A stretch of DNA of 64,000 bases from Ischnura elegans. Lineage: Eukaryota; Arthropoda; Insecta; Odonata; Coenagrionidae. Each line of letters begins with the position of its first letter. Position 1 is the first letter of the stretch. The translations under genes were made by a program, and so were the position numbers. A model generated the notes under the pieces. It did no database searches. It was not told the DNA's origin and saw only the letters and a program-made list of their open reading frames with translations. The stretch is from contig NC_060250.1 in NCBI RefSeq assembly GCF_921293095.1, forward strand, positions 112,788,629 through 112,852,628, in the 5' to 3' direction. This document shows positions 24,593 to 35,323 of this stretch, in pieces.

Positions 24593-25217
24593 TTCCTATT
24601 ATTTTTTTATTGCCTAAATCGAAAGATTATTACTCCTGGTAAACGAATTTCACACTTTTAGATTTTTAAATGACCATATCTATTTTTTGCAATTAAATGA
24701 AAAGTGAAAATTTTCAAGAGCACGAAAACGCGACGGCTATGTATTAATGCTGGGAAAAGCCCGTGTGACGTCATTCCGGTTCCCGCTGCAGCAAAGTAAG
24801 GTGATCTTGGGGCAAGGATATGTGCGCCGCTGCGATGGCTGCTAGCAGGTAGCGCTTTGCTTATATAAGGATTATTAATAACGAAGGAAATTTTCCGAAC
24901 ATACGCAGTTTCAATAGGTGATTATGAAGAGATGTTTCCCTTGGCTCTGTGCCTCATGCATACATTGGTAATCTCAGACGATGTGAAACTCCTATTTACT
25001 CGTATAGCACCTACGTCCCTGTGAAATCACGTGGAGTGGCATCGCATGGGCGCTAATCTGGCCTTTTCTAATGCGGTTAAAATTGGCCATTGCCATTCGT
25101 CTAAACTGGGATTTCTAAAACCAAATAATGTGTATATTATGAATACACTAATGGTGGGTAACGAATCGCAATCAATCAATCAATGGCTTTCGTTTTCTTT
25201 GATGAAGGAAACTGCCT
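24593..25217. repeat. About 650-bp dispersed repeat, copy 1
   Basis: High similarity over its whole length to 36777-37442 (for example GTGTGACGTCATTC, GCTTATATAAGGATTATTA, GGTGATTATGAAGAGATGTTTCCC). It carries a TGACGTCA palindrome and a TATA-like TTATATAAGG. It has no coding frame I recognise. Confidence 0.8.
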
Positions 25218-26926
25218 GTTCTGCAATGTTTGGCAATACAGGCGGCCCAATAAGGGAGGGGCGCCCCTCATTCAGTATCCGCCACTGGACGCACCGCCAT
25301 CATTCAGTGGACGTGAGCAAAGCAGAAGCCCTCGCCGATGGGCGAGATTCAGAAAACGCAAAATTGGAAAGTTAGGGTGCTTTCTGGCGAATCGATTTGA
25401 TGGCTTCTCCTCCCATTTGAAATAAACGCCTGCAATTTTCCACGATTATAAACTATATTCCCGACCTAGGTCTCGATGTTACTGCATCACCTTCAAGATA
25501 CGAACCAAGGGGGCTGCGTAGAGGAGGCCCCATTTCCATCACACAGATGACTGATTTCTGTTGCGACTCACGTCGCATTTTAATCGGTTTTCAAAAATGT
25601 CCTTGTGTATGGACGTAGTCACAGTGCTATGTTTGGTGCGGCGACCAACTATCTTCTCGTGCCTGCCTCAGAGTATACGATATCCTTTGATTCGAATAAT
25701 GCACTGCTATATACAGGCATTTCTACACATGCATAACTACTTTGAAAACATCGTTGGCATCACAGTAGAAAAGTAAAATGAGACCATAACCTAAAATGAA
25801 AAGCATTAAGTAGGATCGTGTTTTTCGAGTTATTTAAAATGATAACGAATTTTTGAAAAGCTTTATATAGAAAAAAATTCCCTAAAACCTTGACATTTAA
25901 CATAATCAATGAATGGGGGTTTAAAAAAAGCTTAGAAAATTCCTAACATGTCGGTTTAAGCATTAGAAGTTGTGGTGATAGGAAAATTAACCTAATTCAA
26001 ACAGTATGTGCTTCGACCAGACCTTTCCCCTAAAAATTTGAGTTACTATAACGTGAGTTATATTTGTATATAACTGCAGTCATTTACATATAAATGAAAC
26101 CTAAGCTTGATGAAAATATTAAAAACTTTATTTTATGTAAACTTATCGGCTAAAATATATGTTGTATTAACGTTTGACCATGATATCTTTCACCATCAAT
26201 TTACTCAAAATATTTTTCCCATACAACGGTAACACAAGTTCATTAAAAGCTCCCCAGCAAATACGCACCACCCACATTTATTTCTCAATTTCAAATGTTA
26301 TCAACACAAGAATTAAACTTTGAGTAGATATATTATAGTGCTGCGAACAGGCAAGCCATCAAATATTGCGAATAAAAAGACATTATAATGGCTTCAGAGG
26401 ATTCGCGAAATCATGCATGAATCATATATTCTTACTTTAAAGATGAAATTTACAATAGAAACAGGAATTGTCGTTTGAGATAGTTAATTTTTATGCAATT
26501 ACGAACTAACATCCAGTTTAGATTTTTTTTATTGAACCAGCTTTTTCACTTCGTAGAGCCTGTATATGTAGCTATTATTAATAATAGGTAATTGGATGTG
26601 ATCTCTAGGTTATAGCTGGTTAATAGCCTTAAAAATTTAAATAAAATAATTAAATCTGAACCAAAATTATATTTTCTACTACTTCTGACAATTTCAACAC
26701 ATAAACAATGCAAAATTTTAATCACAGCCGTATTCCTCTGATCAGGACAACAATGAATTAGAGCGATGAGCCATAGACACCTATGGTGGCTGTGGATGAG
26801 CTGTGAGGTCTGGACAATCGTTGCCAAGGTAATAATATTGGTAATATTTCATGTTCTTCGGAGCTGAAAAATACGAAGTGTTCTTGAAGTAGAGTTTGTT
26901 AATAGAAGAGTTGATTGCTGAAAAAC
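25218..26926. other. Unassigned, some shared repeat
   Basis: 25500-25600 (GGGGGCTGCGTAGAGGAGGCCCCATTTCC onward to AATCGGTTTTC) is shared with 52900-53000, so it is a dispersed repeat. The remainder is AT-rich without recognised features. Confidence 0.4.
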
Positions 26927-26939
26927 ATGGGAGCTCTGT
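26927..26939 (+). CDS. Possible first coding exon (very short)
   Basis: ATG in a favourable context (AAAACATGG), then GGAGCTCTGT, followed at once by a consensus donor GTAAGT (26940-26945). This gives MGAL plus one base, a phase-1 donor, the same phase as every exon candidate downstream on this strand (28714 to 39367). The split of a start exon after a few codons is common in secreted and membrane proteins. No TATA was recognised upstream. The evidence is a single start-donor pair, so this is tentative. Confidence 0.2.
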
Positions 26940-27939
26940 GTAAGTACCAATTCATTATCTTACATAAATTACGAAAAACTATAACATTAATGCTAACATA
27001 AAATAATACAAATAGGTGAAACATATAGTTAGATGGTCATGCGTTTCTAATGCCCATAGGGTGACTTTTCAATTGCTACTAAAATGTATCTGGTAATAAT
27101 TGGCTGTACAGTAGTTTACCGGGAAAAAGCATTGATTTATTCATAGCATGATACTCCTAGAACAAAAAATTAACTATTAGTAAGGCTCGTCTTGATTTTT
27201 GAGCCAAATTTCGGCCACTTAATGGTGAGACTGCATTCTTAAAATTCGACGAATAATGCGTTTTCTTCTGAAATACAAATATCGATTTCGTAGTAAAAAT
27301 AATTGCAAAAATGCTGTCCTCATACGGAATGATACGATTCTTAAAAAAAACTTTCGGTAAAAACTCATTAAAAAACGAGTTCTACTATCAAAAGTAATTT
27401 ATAAAGGAATAAATTAGATTTGATCGCCAGTTCATTTCTAGGAATGCACCGATTTTCAATTATTTCAAAGTTCTATGGTGCTTTTCCTTATTTTTTTTCA
27501 TTATTCTCAGGAAATACCGCGTAAAATAATATTAATAAATATGGCTTGGAATCAATTCCAATTTGTAATATGTATTCTTTAAGCGGACAGTAAATTTCAA
27601 TGCATTTATATACGCCTAAGTGCATGCAATTTTTTTTCAAACCACATCTGCTCAACCGCACAGTTAGATTTCGGATTTGTGAATTAACTAGTTCACCGCA
27701 CCCCCGTTTTACTACAAAAAGGGTTTCAAATTGAAATAACGAGGTCTTAGTACTGATACACATCACAGCGATGTATGTTCATTGAAATAAATCATGAAAT
27801 TCGGCTGGAAACAGGTGAAAACGCATTCTATCATCAATGCATCCTGCTGATACCAACAAATGTCGTCTTACACGGATAATTACCAGATTTTGAGAGCACT
27901 TGATAACGTTAGCAGCTTACTCTTGATCACTTCTTAATG

Positions 27940-29280
27940 ATTTTCTTCTGTTGCTTCAGAGACTTCATGGATTTCAGCAAAAAAAACTTGCTGGATCAAT
28001 AAACGGATACGACAATAGCTACGACAGAAAATTTGCTTTCCACCGATCCATAGAATGCTTTCCAACCTGCGCTGTCGACGATTTAAGACCGAAAGGGTCT
28101 TAATTTTTAGATGCTGACTTTCTTCACTATCGAAAACACAGATTCAAACAAAACACAGAAAAACCAGTGCGGCCGCCTAGCGTCTAAAATTTTCGTTGCA
28201 CACTTTCAAACGCGTCCAACGATTTTCCTTTGAAATTGGATCATTCCAGCTATTTTCCGCACTGAGGTACGAACGGGGCCCTATCCTTTCCTTGCATCGG
28301 AACCAGCAGCACGATCTGCTGACTACGACGATAGCTGATATTTTCACATTCATTTAACTTAACACTCACGGCAGCATGAGACATATAACCCTTAAAAAAA
28401 TCTTTACATACTTTTTTCATTGGCAGACTTCATCCATTTAACCCCAATTAAGCATCAATCGATGTTTTAATGTTGGCGCCACTATTACTGTTCCTATAAG
28501 AACCGTGAGCGCTCTTTCTTTAAAGATATACTTGCACTGTTTACGCAACTAATTAACTAGAAAATAAACACTATAATACTCATAATTTACCAGGATAACT
28601 ATAATCTGTGGAATTAAAAACACTACTCGCCTATGCAAATTTTGGAAATGATATTTCACCAATATCAAGCAGAACTGAGTTCACGTTATCTTATACTTTC
28701 TTTCTGATTTCAGGCTCTTGTATGCGTAGGCAAAATAGGAAGGAGGAGGAGAACGAAATCGGAGATGAAATCTCCAACTTCGAAGTCACCAAGGTGTCTC
28801 TCATCGATCAGACTTCGGTTACAACACATAAAGGTACGAAGGACTCCAAGTAAATATATTGTACAGCAAGGGCAATATAGTCCACGTCCCACAACGAGTC
28901 AAAATTTTCAATTCGGATTAAAGCTACATTCCCACATGAAGACAATAATTTCCTCATTTCGTCTTTAATGTGTTCATCTTCCCCAATTAAGTGTAAAATA
29001 AAATTCGATTTATTACAAATAAAATACCAAGGCTTCATATTTGAAATCAATTTGGCTTTTTCAAATACTTTTACACTGAATGTAAAAAAATATCGAGGAT
29101 CACAAATTCGATTCGTTTAAGCAACTGGCCTGAAAATGAGCCTCGAAATTATAAAAACCATTTTTTTAATCTAATACTCCTATATGTGAAATTTCATTCA
29201 AAAACTCTTTTCTTGGTAATAAATTGATGATATAATTTGAATACATATTTCGACGGAAACGGTAATTTTTGCGGTTTAGA
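27940..29280 (+). repeat. Exon-cassette segment, unit 1 (exon A, no exon B)
   Basis: Diverged copy of a segment also found at about 29330-30500 and 31230-32720. Shared landmarks: CTTCAG...TTTCAGCAAAA and GGGTCTTAAT (start side), TACCAGG...CACTCGCC, the exon at 28714-28833, then ACAGCAA and CGGATTAAAG (mid), and CGAGGATCACAAATTCG. The part holding the second exon in the other units is missing after about 29270. Confidence 0.65.
28714..28833 (+). CDS. Cassette exon A1, phase 1-1 (unknown protein)
   Basis: 120 bp between a pyrimidine-rich acceptor (TTTCTGATTTCAG) and donor GTACGA, open in phase 1-1. It encodes SCMRRQNRKEEENEIGDE... ending TTHKG, about 40 residues: a Cys and a basic patch, then an acidic hydrophilic stretch. 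Its paralogue A2 (31514-31633) has exactly the same length and phase with about 37% nucleotide divergence by hand count and no indels, unlike the gapped flanks. That argues for coding constraint, past or present. The Cys-plus-basic start could be juxtamembrane, but no transmembrane exon was found. No family recognised. Confidence 0.5.
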
Positions 29281-29329
29281 GAGTAGTTATAAGTTAAAAA
29301 CTTTCTCTGGTTCCATCCTCAATGGTTTT

Positions 29330-30500
29330 GCGCTGCTGTTTCAGAAAGGGTCTAAGATTTTAGCAAAATGACTGATGCGCATTATGAGGCATACCATTAA
29401 CTAGGTAAAAAAATTCACGTTCTGCCGACCTATCGAATACTTCTCAATCTCCGCATCTTTGATTTAGATTGCACGTTTGATTTTGGAGCCGGAGGCTCTT
29501 AATTTATAAAATAAGTTTGTTATGTTCGATAACACAGCACAGGTAAGGCTAGATCATCACAATACATTGCACAGCAACGGCTGCATAGCCCATAATCAAC
29601 AAGTCAAAATGCTAACAATCACCACGGAATAAAATAAGATTCCACAAAAAAGACACCAAGTTGGTTTTTTTTCTATCAGGTGATCATGTTAGCATGTTAC
29701 GTTTTAATTTTAAAAATAAATTCATTAAAATTTTTACGGTATGTAATGAACATGTTAAGGTAACAGACTTGATATCAAATTCTCTTTTGCAAAGGTTCGG
29801 ACAAAAAACAGTAAACTGTTCACGAGGAACACAAATCCGATATATCTATGCGACAAGGTTGAAAATGTGCAGCGCGTAATAAAACAATTTTCTTTTCGAA
29901 TACAACTAAACTAGAAATTACATTCCACAAACATTTTGTGTTTATAATTTGACGACATCGATTCAATTTCTATAAAATTCCAACCTTAGGTGTCAGCAAC
30001 AATGACCAGGAGGAGGATGAAAGTGCATCTACCAATGCATGTGATTCTTTGCTGAATACTCAAGCGACTTCTGAAGATAACGAAGGTAGGAATGAGATCT
30101 TTTCTTCCACAAAACCGGCTGCAGGCATATAGCCTATAAGCTGGAGGGGAAAGTGCAACCCCACCTCTCGAAATTATTGTACACGGAATAATTACCTGCC
30201 ATACATATCCATAGTGGAAAACTAGCTCAGGACTCTCAGGCTTCCTCCTACCTATTAAAGGATTCGGACTGAGATAGTACGAGATGTGTTAAAAATATAA
30301 CGGGCTCTGGGCTTTATAATACAGCCTTATTTATTCATCTACATGTATGCAGTCGCCTTCAAATTAGTCCCTATTAGATATCCATTAGATTACATATTCA
30401 TAACCTCTTTTTCTACGATTTCATCTGCTGTCGATGTTATTGGGTGTCCACATTTTTTGCATTTCTCCAATTTCAACATATTCAAGGTCGTTCAGAAACG
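29330..30500 (+). repeat. Exon-cassette segment, unit 2 (exon B, exon A deleted)
   Basis: Collinear with unit 3. The start-side landmarks (TTTCAGAAAGGGTC, GGAGGCTCTTAAT) run directly at about 29543 into GTAAGGCTAG and GCACAGCAACGGC, which in units 1 and 3 lie just after exon A. Exon A and its upstream intron therefore appear deleted. Exon B (29990-30085) and about 350 bp downstream match unit 3 closely. Confidence 0.65.
29990..30085 (+). CDS. Cassette exon B1, phase 1-1 (unknown protein)
   Basis: 96 bp, acceptor CAACCTTAG, donor GTAGGA. Encodes GVSNNDQEEDESASTNACDS... ending SEDNEG, a very acidic, probably disordered segment. The paralogue B2 (32071-32172) is six bases longer at its 5' end. 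In B1 the ancestral CAG reads CAA, and a new TAG six bases downstream serves instead, so the frame is kept. The shared N-x-EE-D core with A1 and A2 suggests all four exons are one family. Confidence 0.5.
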
Positions 30501-30763
30501 CTTATACCATTCGTAATTTGTTGTTTTGCTAAATGCTGACTCACTTTAGACATTTTCTTACATTTATATCATTTGGTAGACTTTAATTCATGATCATTCT
30601 TTTTTCTCTGAACATCGCTCTAGATATGGTCCATGTAAAACGAAAATCGCCGAGCTGAATAAAACAATTACAACCTTAGCGGCTGCTACGGGAAAAGTAA
30701 AAAAATTAATACAACCGAAATAATTATCATTCTTCCAGGGAATTTTCAATAATACGAGGGTTT

Positions 30764-30845
30764 CCCAGAGTGTATCCACTATATTTTTTTTCGACAAATA
30801 TTTATGGCACATAATGAAAATCACACACATGACAGAATGATGTTA
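30764..30845 (+). repeat. Flanking direct repeat, copy 1
   Basis: CCCAGAGTGTATCCACTATA through CACACATGACAGAATGATGTT. It recurs at 30950-31031 with about 10% differences. The two copies bracket a LINE 3' end. Confidence 0.8.
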
Positions 30846-30949
30846 TTAATCATCATCACTGGTCAACAATCCTAGGATTGGTTTGACGCAGCTCTCCACT
30901 CAGTTCTCCTATCAGCTAATCTTTTCACTCCTACGTATTTCTTCTCTTT
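30846..30949 (-). mobile_element. LINE 3' end (RTE-like family), minus strand
   Basis: ATCATCATCACTGGTCAACAATCC, then CAGCTAATCTTTTCACTCCTACGTATTTCTTC, the inverted 3' end of the LINE family at 6768-7345, about 100 bp long. It separates cassette units 2 and 3. Confidence 0.75.
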
Positions 30950-31031
30950 CCCAGAAAGTATCCACTATATTATTTTTCGAAGTTTATTTATGGCACATAA
31001 TGAAAATTACACACATGACAGAGTGATGTTT
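30950..31031 (+). repeat. Flanking direct repeat, copy 2
   Basis: Second copy of 30764-30845, starting where the LINE fragment ends. Confidence 0.8.
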
Positions 31032-31513
31032 TTACTACACACATTTTTTCACGTAACCTCCGTCCAGTTTTATATCCTTCCTAGAGCGCCTTAAAATAAC
31101 TACCAACGCAAAAATTGAAAATGTTAAAAAAGATTAAATCTCGAGTTAAGATTACCGGGTTATAAGATCATTTAAAAAGTGAAGATTTTACTCACGATCG
31201 CTACTAAATAGAAACATGTCTCTGCTTCCGAAAAGGATAAGCATTATTGTAAAGGGCTCTGTGGACCATTAACAAGTACGAGGTTAAGTTCGAAGAAACA
31301 TTCACGTTACACCGCCCTGTTGAATACTTGTCGAGTTGCGGATTCGACAATATTGATTCCAAAAGAGGCAACCCAAGAAATAAAATTATCTGATGCATTA
31401 CCAGGCTAACCAAAATCTCTGATAATAGAAACACTCGCCCAAAGAGAAAAAAATAATTACTTAGTTTTTATCGGCACCATTTTCGATGTCTTATATTTCA
31501 TATCTAATTTCAG

Positions 31514-31633
31514 ACTGTTGTATAAAAAAGCTGAATAAGGAGGAGGACGCCAATTCCATCGGCGACAGAACGGTGATCTTAGAAGATTCCAAAGTGTTTT
31601 TCCTCGATCAATCTTTGATATTAACATACAAAG
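31514..31633 (+). CDS. Cassette exon A2, phase 1-1 (unknown protein)
   Basis: 120 bp, acceptor TCTAATTTCAG, donor GTACGG. Encodes DCCIKKLNKEEDANSIGDR... ending LTYKG. Against A1 about 14 of 40 residues are identical: the leading Cys, N-x-E-E, the I-G-D core, E, K-V, D-Q and the T/K end. It keeps equal length and phase. The start also aligns with B2 (C-G-V-x-x-x-N-Q-E-E-D-A). The role is unknown; the segment is short, charged and perhaps a linker or cytoplasmic insert. Confidence 0.5.
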
Positions 31634-32070
31634 GTACGGAGAAAACCACGTCAATATTTGCACAGCAAATGTCAGTATTGCCGATGTTCCAGAACGATTA
31701 AATATGCTCACATCGGATTGAAGTTGCATTCTCACATAAAAGCACTAATTTGGACATTCTGTCTGCAATTTGCACATCCTACCCTCTTCATTATTCTTTG
31801 AAATTGCATTTGTTATGCCCTGTGACGATCATGTTACGGTATCAGGCTCGAAATCGAACTGCCTTTTTGGAAAATGTTCACAAGGAACAGAAAACTAATT
31901 CCGACGGACGAATAATTCAATACATTTATGGTACTGGGCTGTAAAATTTTCATCCAATTAAGGAACACTAGTTTATATATATATCTAAAACACCAACATG
32001 AGAAATATATTCCTCAAACCTTTTGTGGAAATAATTTAACGATATCGATTCAATTTCCATATTTTTTCAG

Positions 32071-32172
32071 GCTGTGGTGTCAGCAACAGTAATCAGGAGG
32101 AGGATGCAAGTGTGTCGACGGGCTCGCTTGATTTTTTGATGGAGACGGAAGCGACTTTTGAAGATGACGAAG
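32071..32172 (+). CDS. Cassette exon B2, phase 1-1 (unknown protein)
   Basis: 102 bp, strong acceptor ATATTTTTTCAG, donor GTAGGA. Encodes CGVSNSNQEEDASVSTGS, then DFLMETEATFEDDEG. Compared with B1 over 96 bp I count 23 base differences, affecting 13 of 32 codons at the amino-acid level and only three silently. The flanking downstream intron differs at only about 15 of 200 positions. Confidence 0.5.
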
Positions 32173-33883
32173 GTAGGAATAGGAACTTTTCTTCCACAAA
32201 ACTGGCTTCAGGCATACAGCCATAAAGCTGGAGGGGAATGTGCACCCACCTCTCGAAATTATTGTACACGGAATAACTGCCTGCCATACATATCCATAGC
32301 GGAAAACTAGCTCAGGACTCTCAGACTTCCTCCTACCTATTAAAGGATTCGGACTGAGATAGTACAAGCTGTTTTAAAGACATAACAGATTTTTGGTTAC
32401 ACAATATATATTTTATATTCATCTACATCTTTACAGACACCTTGAAATTAGTCCCTATTAGATATCCATTAGATAAGATATTCATTACTACTTTTTCTGC
32501 GTTTTCATCAGCTGTTGATGTGCTGTTGTTTCCTTTTTTTATTTTCGTTTCTTCATCTTCAACAAATTCACGGTCTACGAAGATACACTTATACCTGTAG
32601 TATTAGTAAACTCTTATACCATTCGTAAATTGTTGTTTCGCTAAATTCTGACTCATTGTGGCCCCTTTCTAACATTTTCACATTTTTTTTTACCTTATTT
32701 GCAGAAAATTCTTTTCTTTGCAGTCCTTCTTTGGTCCATATCATTTAATTAACGTAAATAGCCGAGCTCATAAAAACACGTCTATCTTTAGCGGCTGCCA
32801 CAGACAAAGCAAATAATAAATGCAGCTGAAAAGTTTATCATACTTCCGGGGCATGTCTAACAACGTCATTAAAAATGTTGAAAACTGGATTCTCTTAACC
32901 TGATAATGTATAATATCTTCCAATTACCTGAACACACATCGAATTGTAATTTCTTTACAACTTTTCTCAGCATCAGAAAAAAAAATAATTATGACCGCTG
33001 AAGTTGAAAATTATCATCATTATTGCTCAACAATCCCGTGATTGGTTTGATGCAGCTACCCACTCATTTCTCTCGTCAGCTAATATTTTCAAACATACAT
33101 ATTTCTTCTCTTTCACATCCTGTTTGCACAATTCAATCACACATTTGCCTTTTCCATATATATTGTTCGAGGTCTTCCTTTTCCGTTTTTGCCATCCATT
33201 TGTCCCTCGACGATTGTCTTCATAAGGCCATCTTGTCTCATGTAGCCTAAGGTTGTCCCGTCTTCTTATTGAGGTTTCGTGGGGCTTATCTTCTCTCCTA
33301 CTTTTCTTTTGACTTCCTCATTACAAACTCGGTCGATCCATTTGATCCTCATCATTCTTCTGTAGCACCACATTTAGAAGCCCTCTATCCTTGCTTTCTC
33401 CGCTGCTTTCATTGTCCATGCCTCACTTCCGTATAGGGGCATACTCCAAATGTAGGCTCTTTTATATTGTTTCCTTTCGTCCATATTTAAGTTTCCCGCT
33501 GTAAGCAGGTCTCTCTTTTGATGGAATGCTCTCTCCGCTTGGGCGATTCTGCTGATAATTTCTTTCTTGCTTTCCCCGTCGTAAGTGATCCTGCTTCCCA
33601 AGTAACAGAATTCATCCACCTCCACCAGCGATTACTTCTCCATTTTAATGTTCGTCTTGACTTCTCTTCTGCTACATACTAATATCTTCGTTTTCATTGT
33701 GTTTATCTTCAGTTTACATTTACCCATTACCCTACCTATGTTAACCATAATCTTTTTCAAATCCTCCTCTGTTTCTGCTATGTCGGCTATGTCATTGGCA
33801 AATGTTAGCATGCTAATTTCTCCCCATGAATATTCACTCCCGAAGTCTTTTCTTTGATTTCATTAATTAGTTTCTCGGCGATT

Positions 33884-34290
33884 GTTTTTCGGGTTAATTC
33901 CGCGTCGTCTCATGTTTGGCGGACGACAGTTTCGGACGCGTTCCAGCTCTCGTCTTCGGATCCAAAAGTCTTCGTGTCCAATCTATCGCCTCCCTTATCA
34001 GCCGAGGGAAATATTTATTCTCTCTGGCGATGATTTTTGATTCTTGAAATAGAGTGACGTGCCCATGTTCCGACCATGCGTGCTCCGCAACCGCAGAAAG
34101 GCGAAACATTTTTCTTTTCGGTAGCCTTGCGATGTTCATCTATTCTTCACTTGAGGGATCTGGATTATTGCCCGATGTATCATTGACCACAGGAACACAT
34201 TACTTCATACACTCCCTTATATATATCAGGTGGGTCACGATCTATTCCACTCCGGAGGAAGTCAGAGGTCTTCTTTAAGCTTTTGCAAAT
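33884..34290 (-). mobile_element. Penelope-like element fragment (GIY-YIG end)
   Basis: The open frame 33894-34139 on the minus strand reads LSAVAEHAWSEHGHVT, then ARENKYFPRLIREAIDW, characteristic of the C-terminal GIY-YIG endonuclease region of Penelope-like elements (AVAEH, then I-REAIE). Downstream is a 3' segment (GGTGGGTCACGATC, GGAAGTCAGAGGTCTTC) that recurs at 34586-34680 and inverted at 34940-35035. It is inserted in the LINE RT. A degenerate hammerhead-like core lies at 33930-33959. Confidence 0.7.
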
Positions 34291-34297
34291 AAAATTT

Positions 34298-34728
34298 GCT
34301 ATATAAAATCATCAGTGAAAGGTAATCGGCAAGTGAGATACCTAAGGACTTCGAGAGGAACATTATAATCCCGATTCCTAATAGGAAAAGAGCGGAGAAC
34401 TACGAAGATTTTAGGAACTGACTACACATACGTCGAAAATACTGACAAGGATCATCTATAGAAGAATAGAACCAAGAGCCGAAGGCTAAATGGGTGAGGA
34501 CCAATGTGGATTCAGAAAAAACAGAGGCACAATGGAAGCATTATTGGCGCTTATGTTACTCATAGAGAAGTGAATGGAAAATATATACTTCATACACTCC
34601 TTTAAATATATCAGGTGGGTCACGATCTTTTCCACTCCGGAGGAAGTCAGAGGTCTTCTTTAAGCATTTGCAACTCGTCAAAACGTCGTGTTTGGCGAGA
34701 ACTCGAGCTCAGCAGATCATTTGGATCC
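34298..34728. repeat. Large inverted repeat, left arm
   Basis: LINE RT sequence (34298-34585) joined to a Penelope-like terminus (34586-34728). The whole is mirrored at 34895-35323 with few differences. The arms are about 430 bp around a spacer of about 166 bp. Confidence 0.85.
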
Positions 34729-34894
34729 TTTGGACCATTGGTTCATTTAAAATTTTCAACGTTAACGTCGGGAAAGCAATTGATACGGAGGCTTCCGCGG
34801 TGATTAAATTGGTGATTGTTTCTTGGGTTAATTCCGCGTCGACTCACTTTTGGCGGACGACAGTTTCGGGAGCGTCCCAGCTCCCATCCTCGGG
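34729..34894. other. Spacer of the inverted repeat
   Basis: Contains GGTTAATTCCGCGTCGACTC, then GGCGGACGACAGTTTCGGG, a close relative of 33890-33940 in the Penelope-like fragment, and a degenerate hammerhead-like core on the minus strand (GAAA at 34864-34867, CCGAGGA at 34887-34893). Confidence 0.6.
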
Positions 34895-35323
34895 TCCAAA
34901 TAATCTGCAGAGCTGGAGTTCTCGCTAAACGCGACGTTTTGACGAGATTCAAATGCTTAAAGAAGACCTCTGACCTCCTCCGGAGTGAAAAAGATCGTGA
35001 CCCACCTGATATATTTAAAGGAGTGTATGAAGTATACATTTTCCATTCACTTCTCTATGAGTAACATAAGCGCCAATAATGCTTCCATTGTGCCTCTGTT
35101 TTTTTCTGAATCCACATTGGTCCTCACCCATTTAGTCTTCGGCTCTTGGTTCTATTCTTCTATAGATGATCCTTGTCAGTATTTTCGACGTATGTGTAGT
35201 CAGTTCCTAAAATCTTCGTAGTTCTCCGCTCTTTTCCTATTAGGAATCGGGATTATAATGTTCCTCTCGAAGTCCTTTGGTATCTCACCTGCCGATTACC
35301 TTTCACTGATGATTTTATACAGC
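34895..35323. repeat. Large inverted repeat, right arm
   Basis: Reverse complement of 34298-34728. The right arm is continuous with LINE sequence on its outer side (to 35597), so this arm is the resident copy and the left arm the inverted duplicate. Confidence 0.85.

Larger units (their letters stand above)
31230..32720 (+). repeat. Exon-cassette segment, unit 3 (exons A and B)
   Basis: The most complete of the three units, with both exons (31514-31633 and 32071-32172) and the shared intron landmarks. The segment after exon B matches unit 2 very closely from 32173 to about 32480. Confidence 0.65.

Noticed and set aside
27946..28010. Possible exon after GTTGCTTCAG at the start of unit 1
   Set aside because: The frame closes quickly, and the homologous position in unit 2 has an immediate stop, so the conserved TTTCAG is probably just shared intron.
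32695..32755. A possible third exon in unit 3 (acceptor TTATTTGCAG at 32703)
   Set aside because: The frame stops after 14 codons, and the corresponding place in unit 2 stops almost at once, so there is no shared coding potential.
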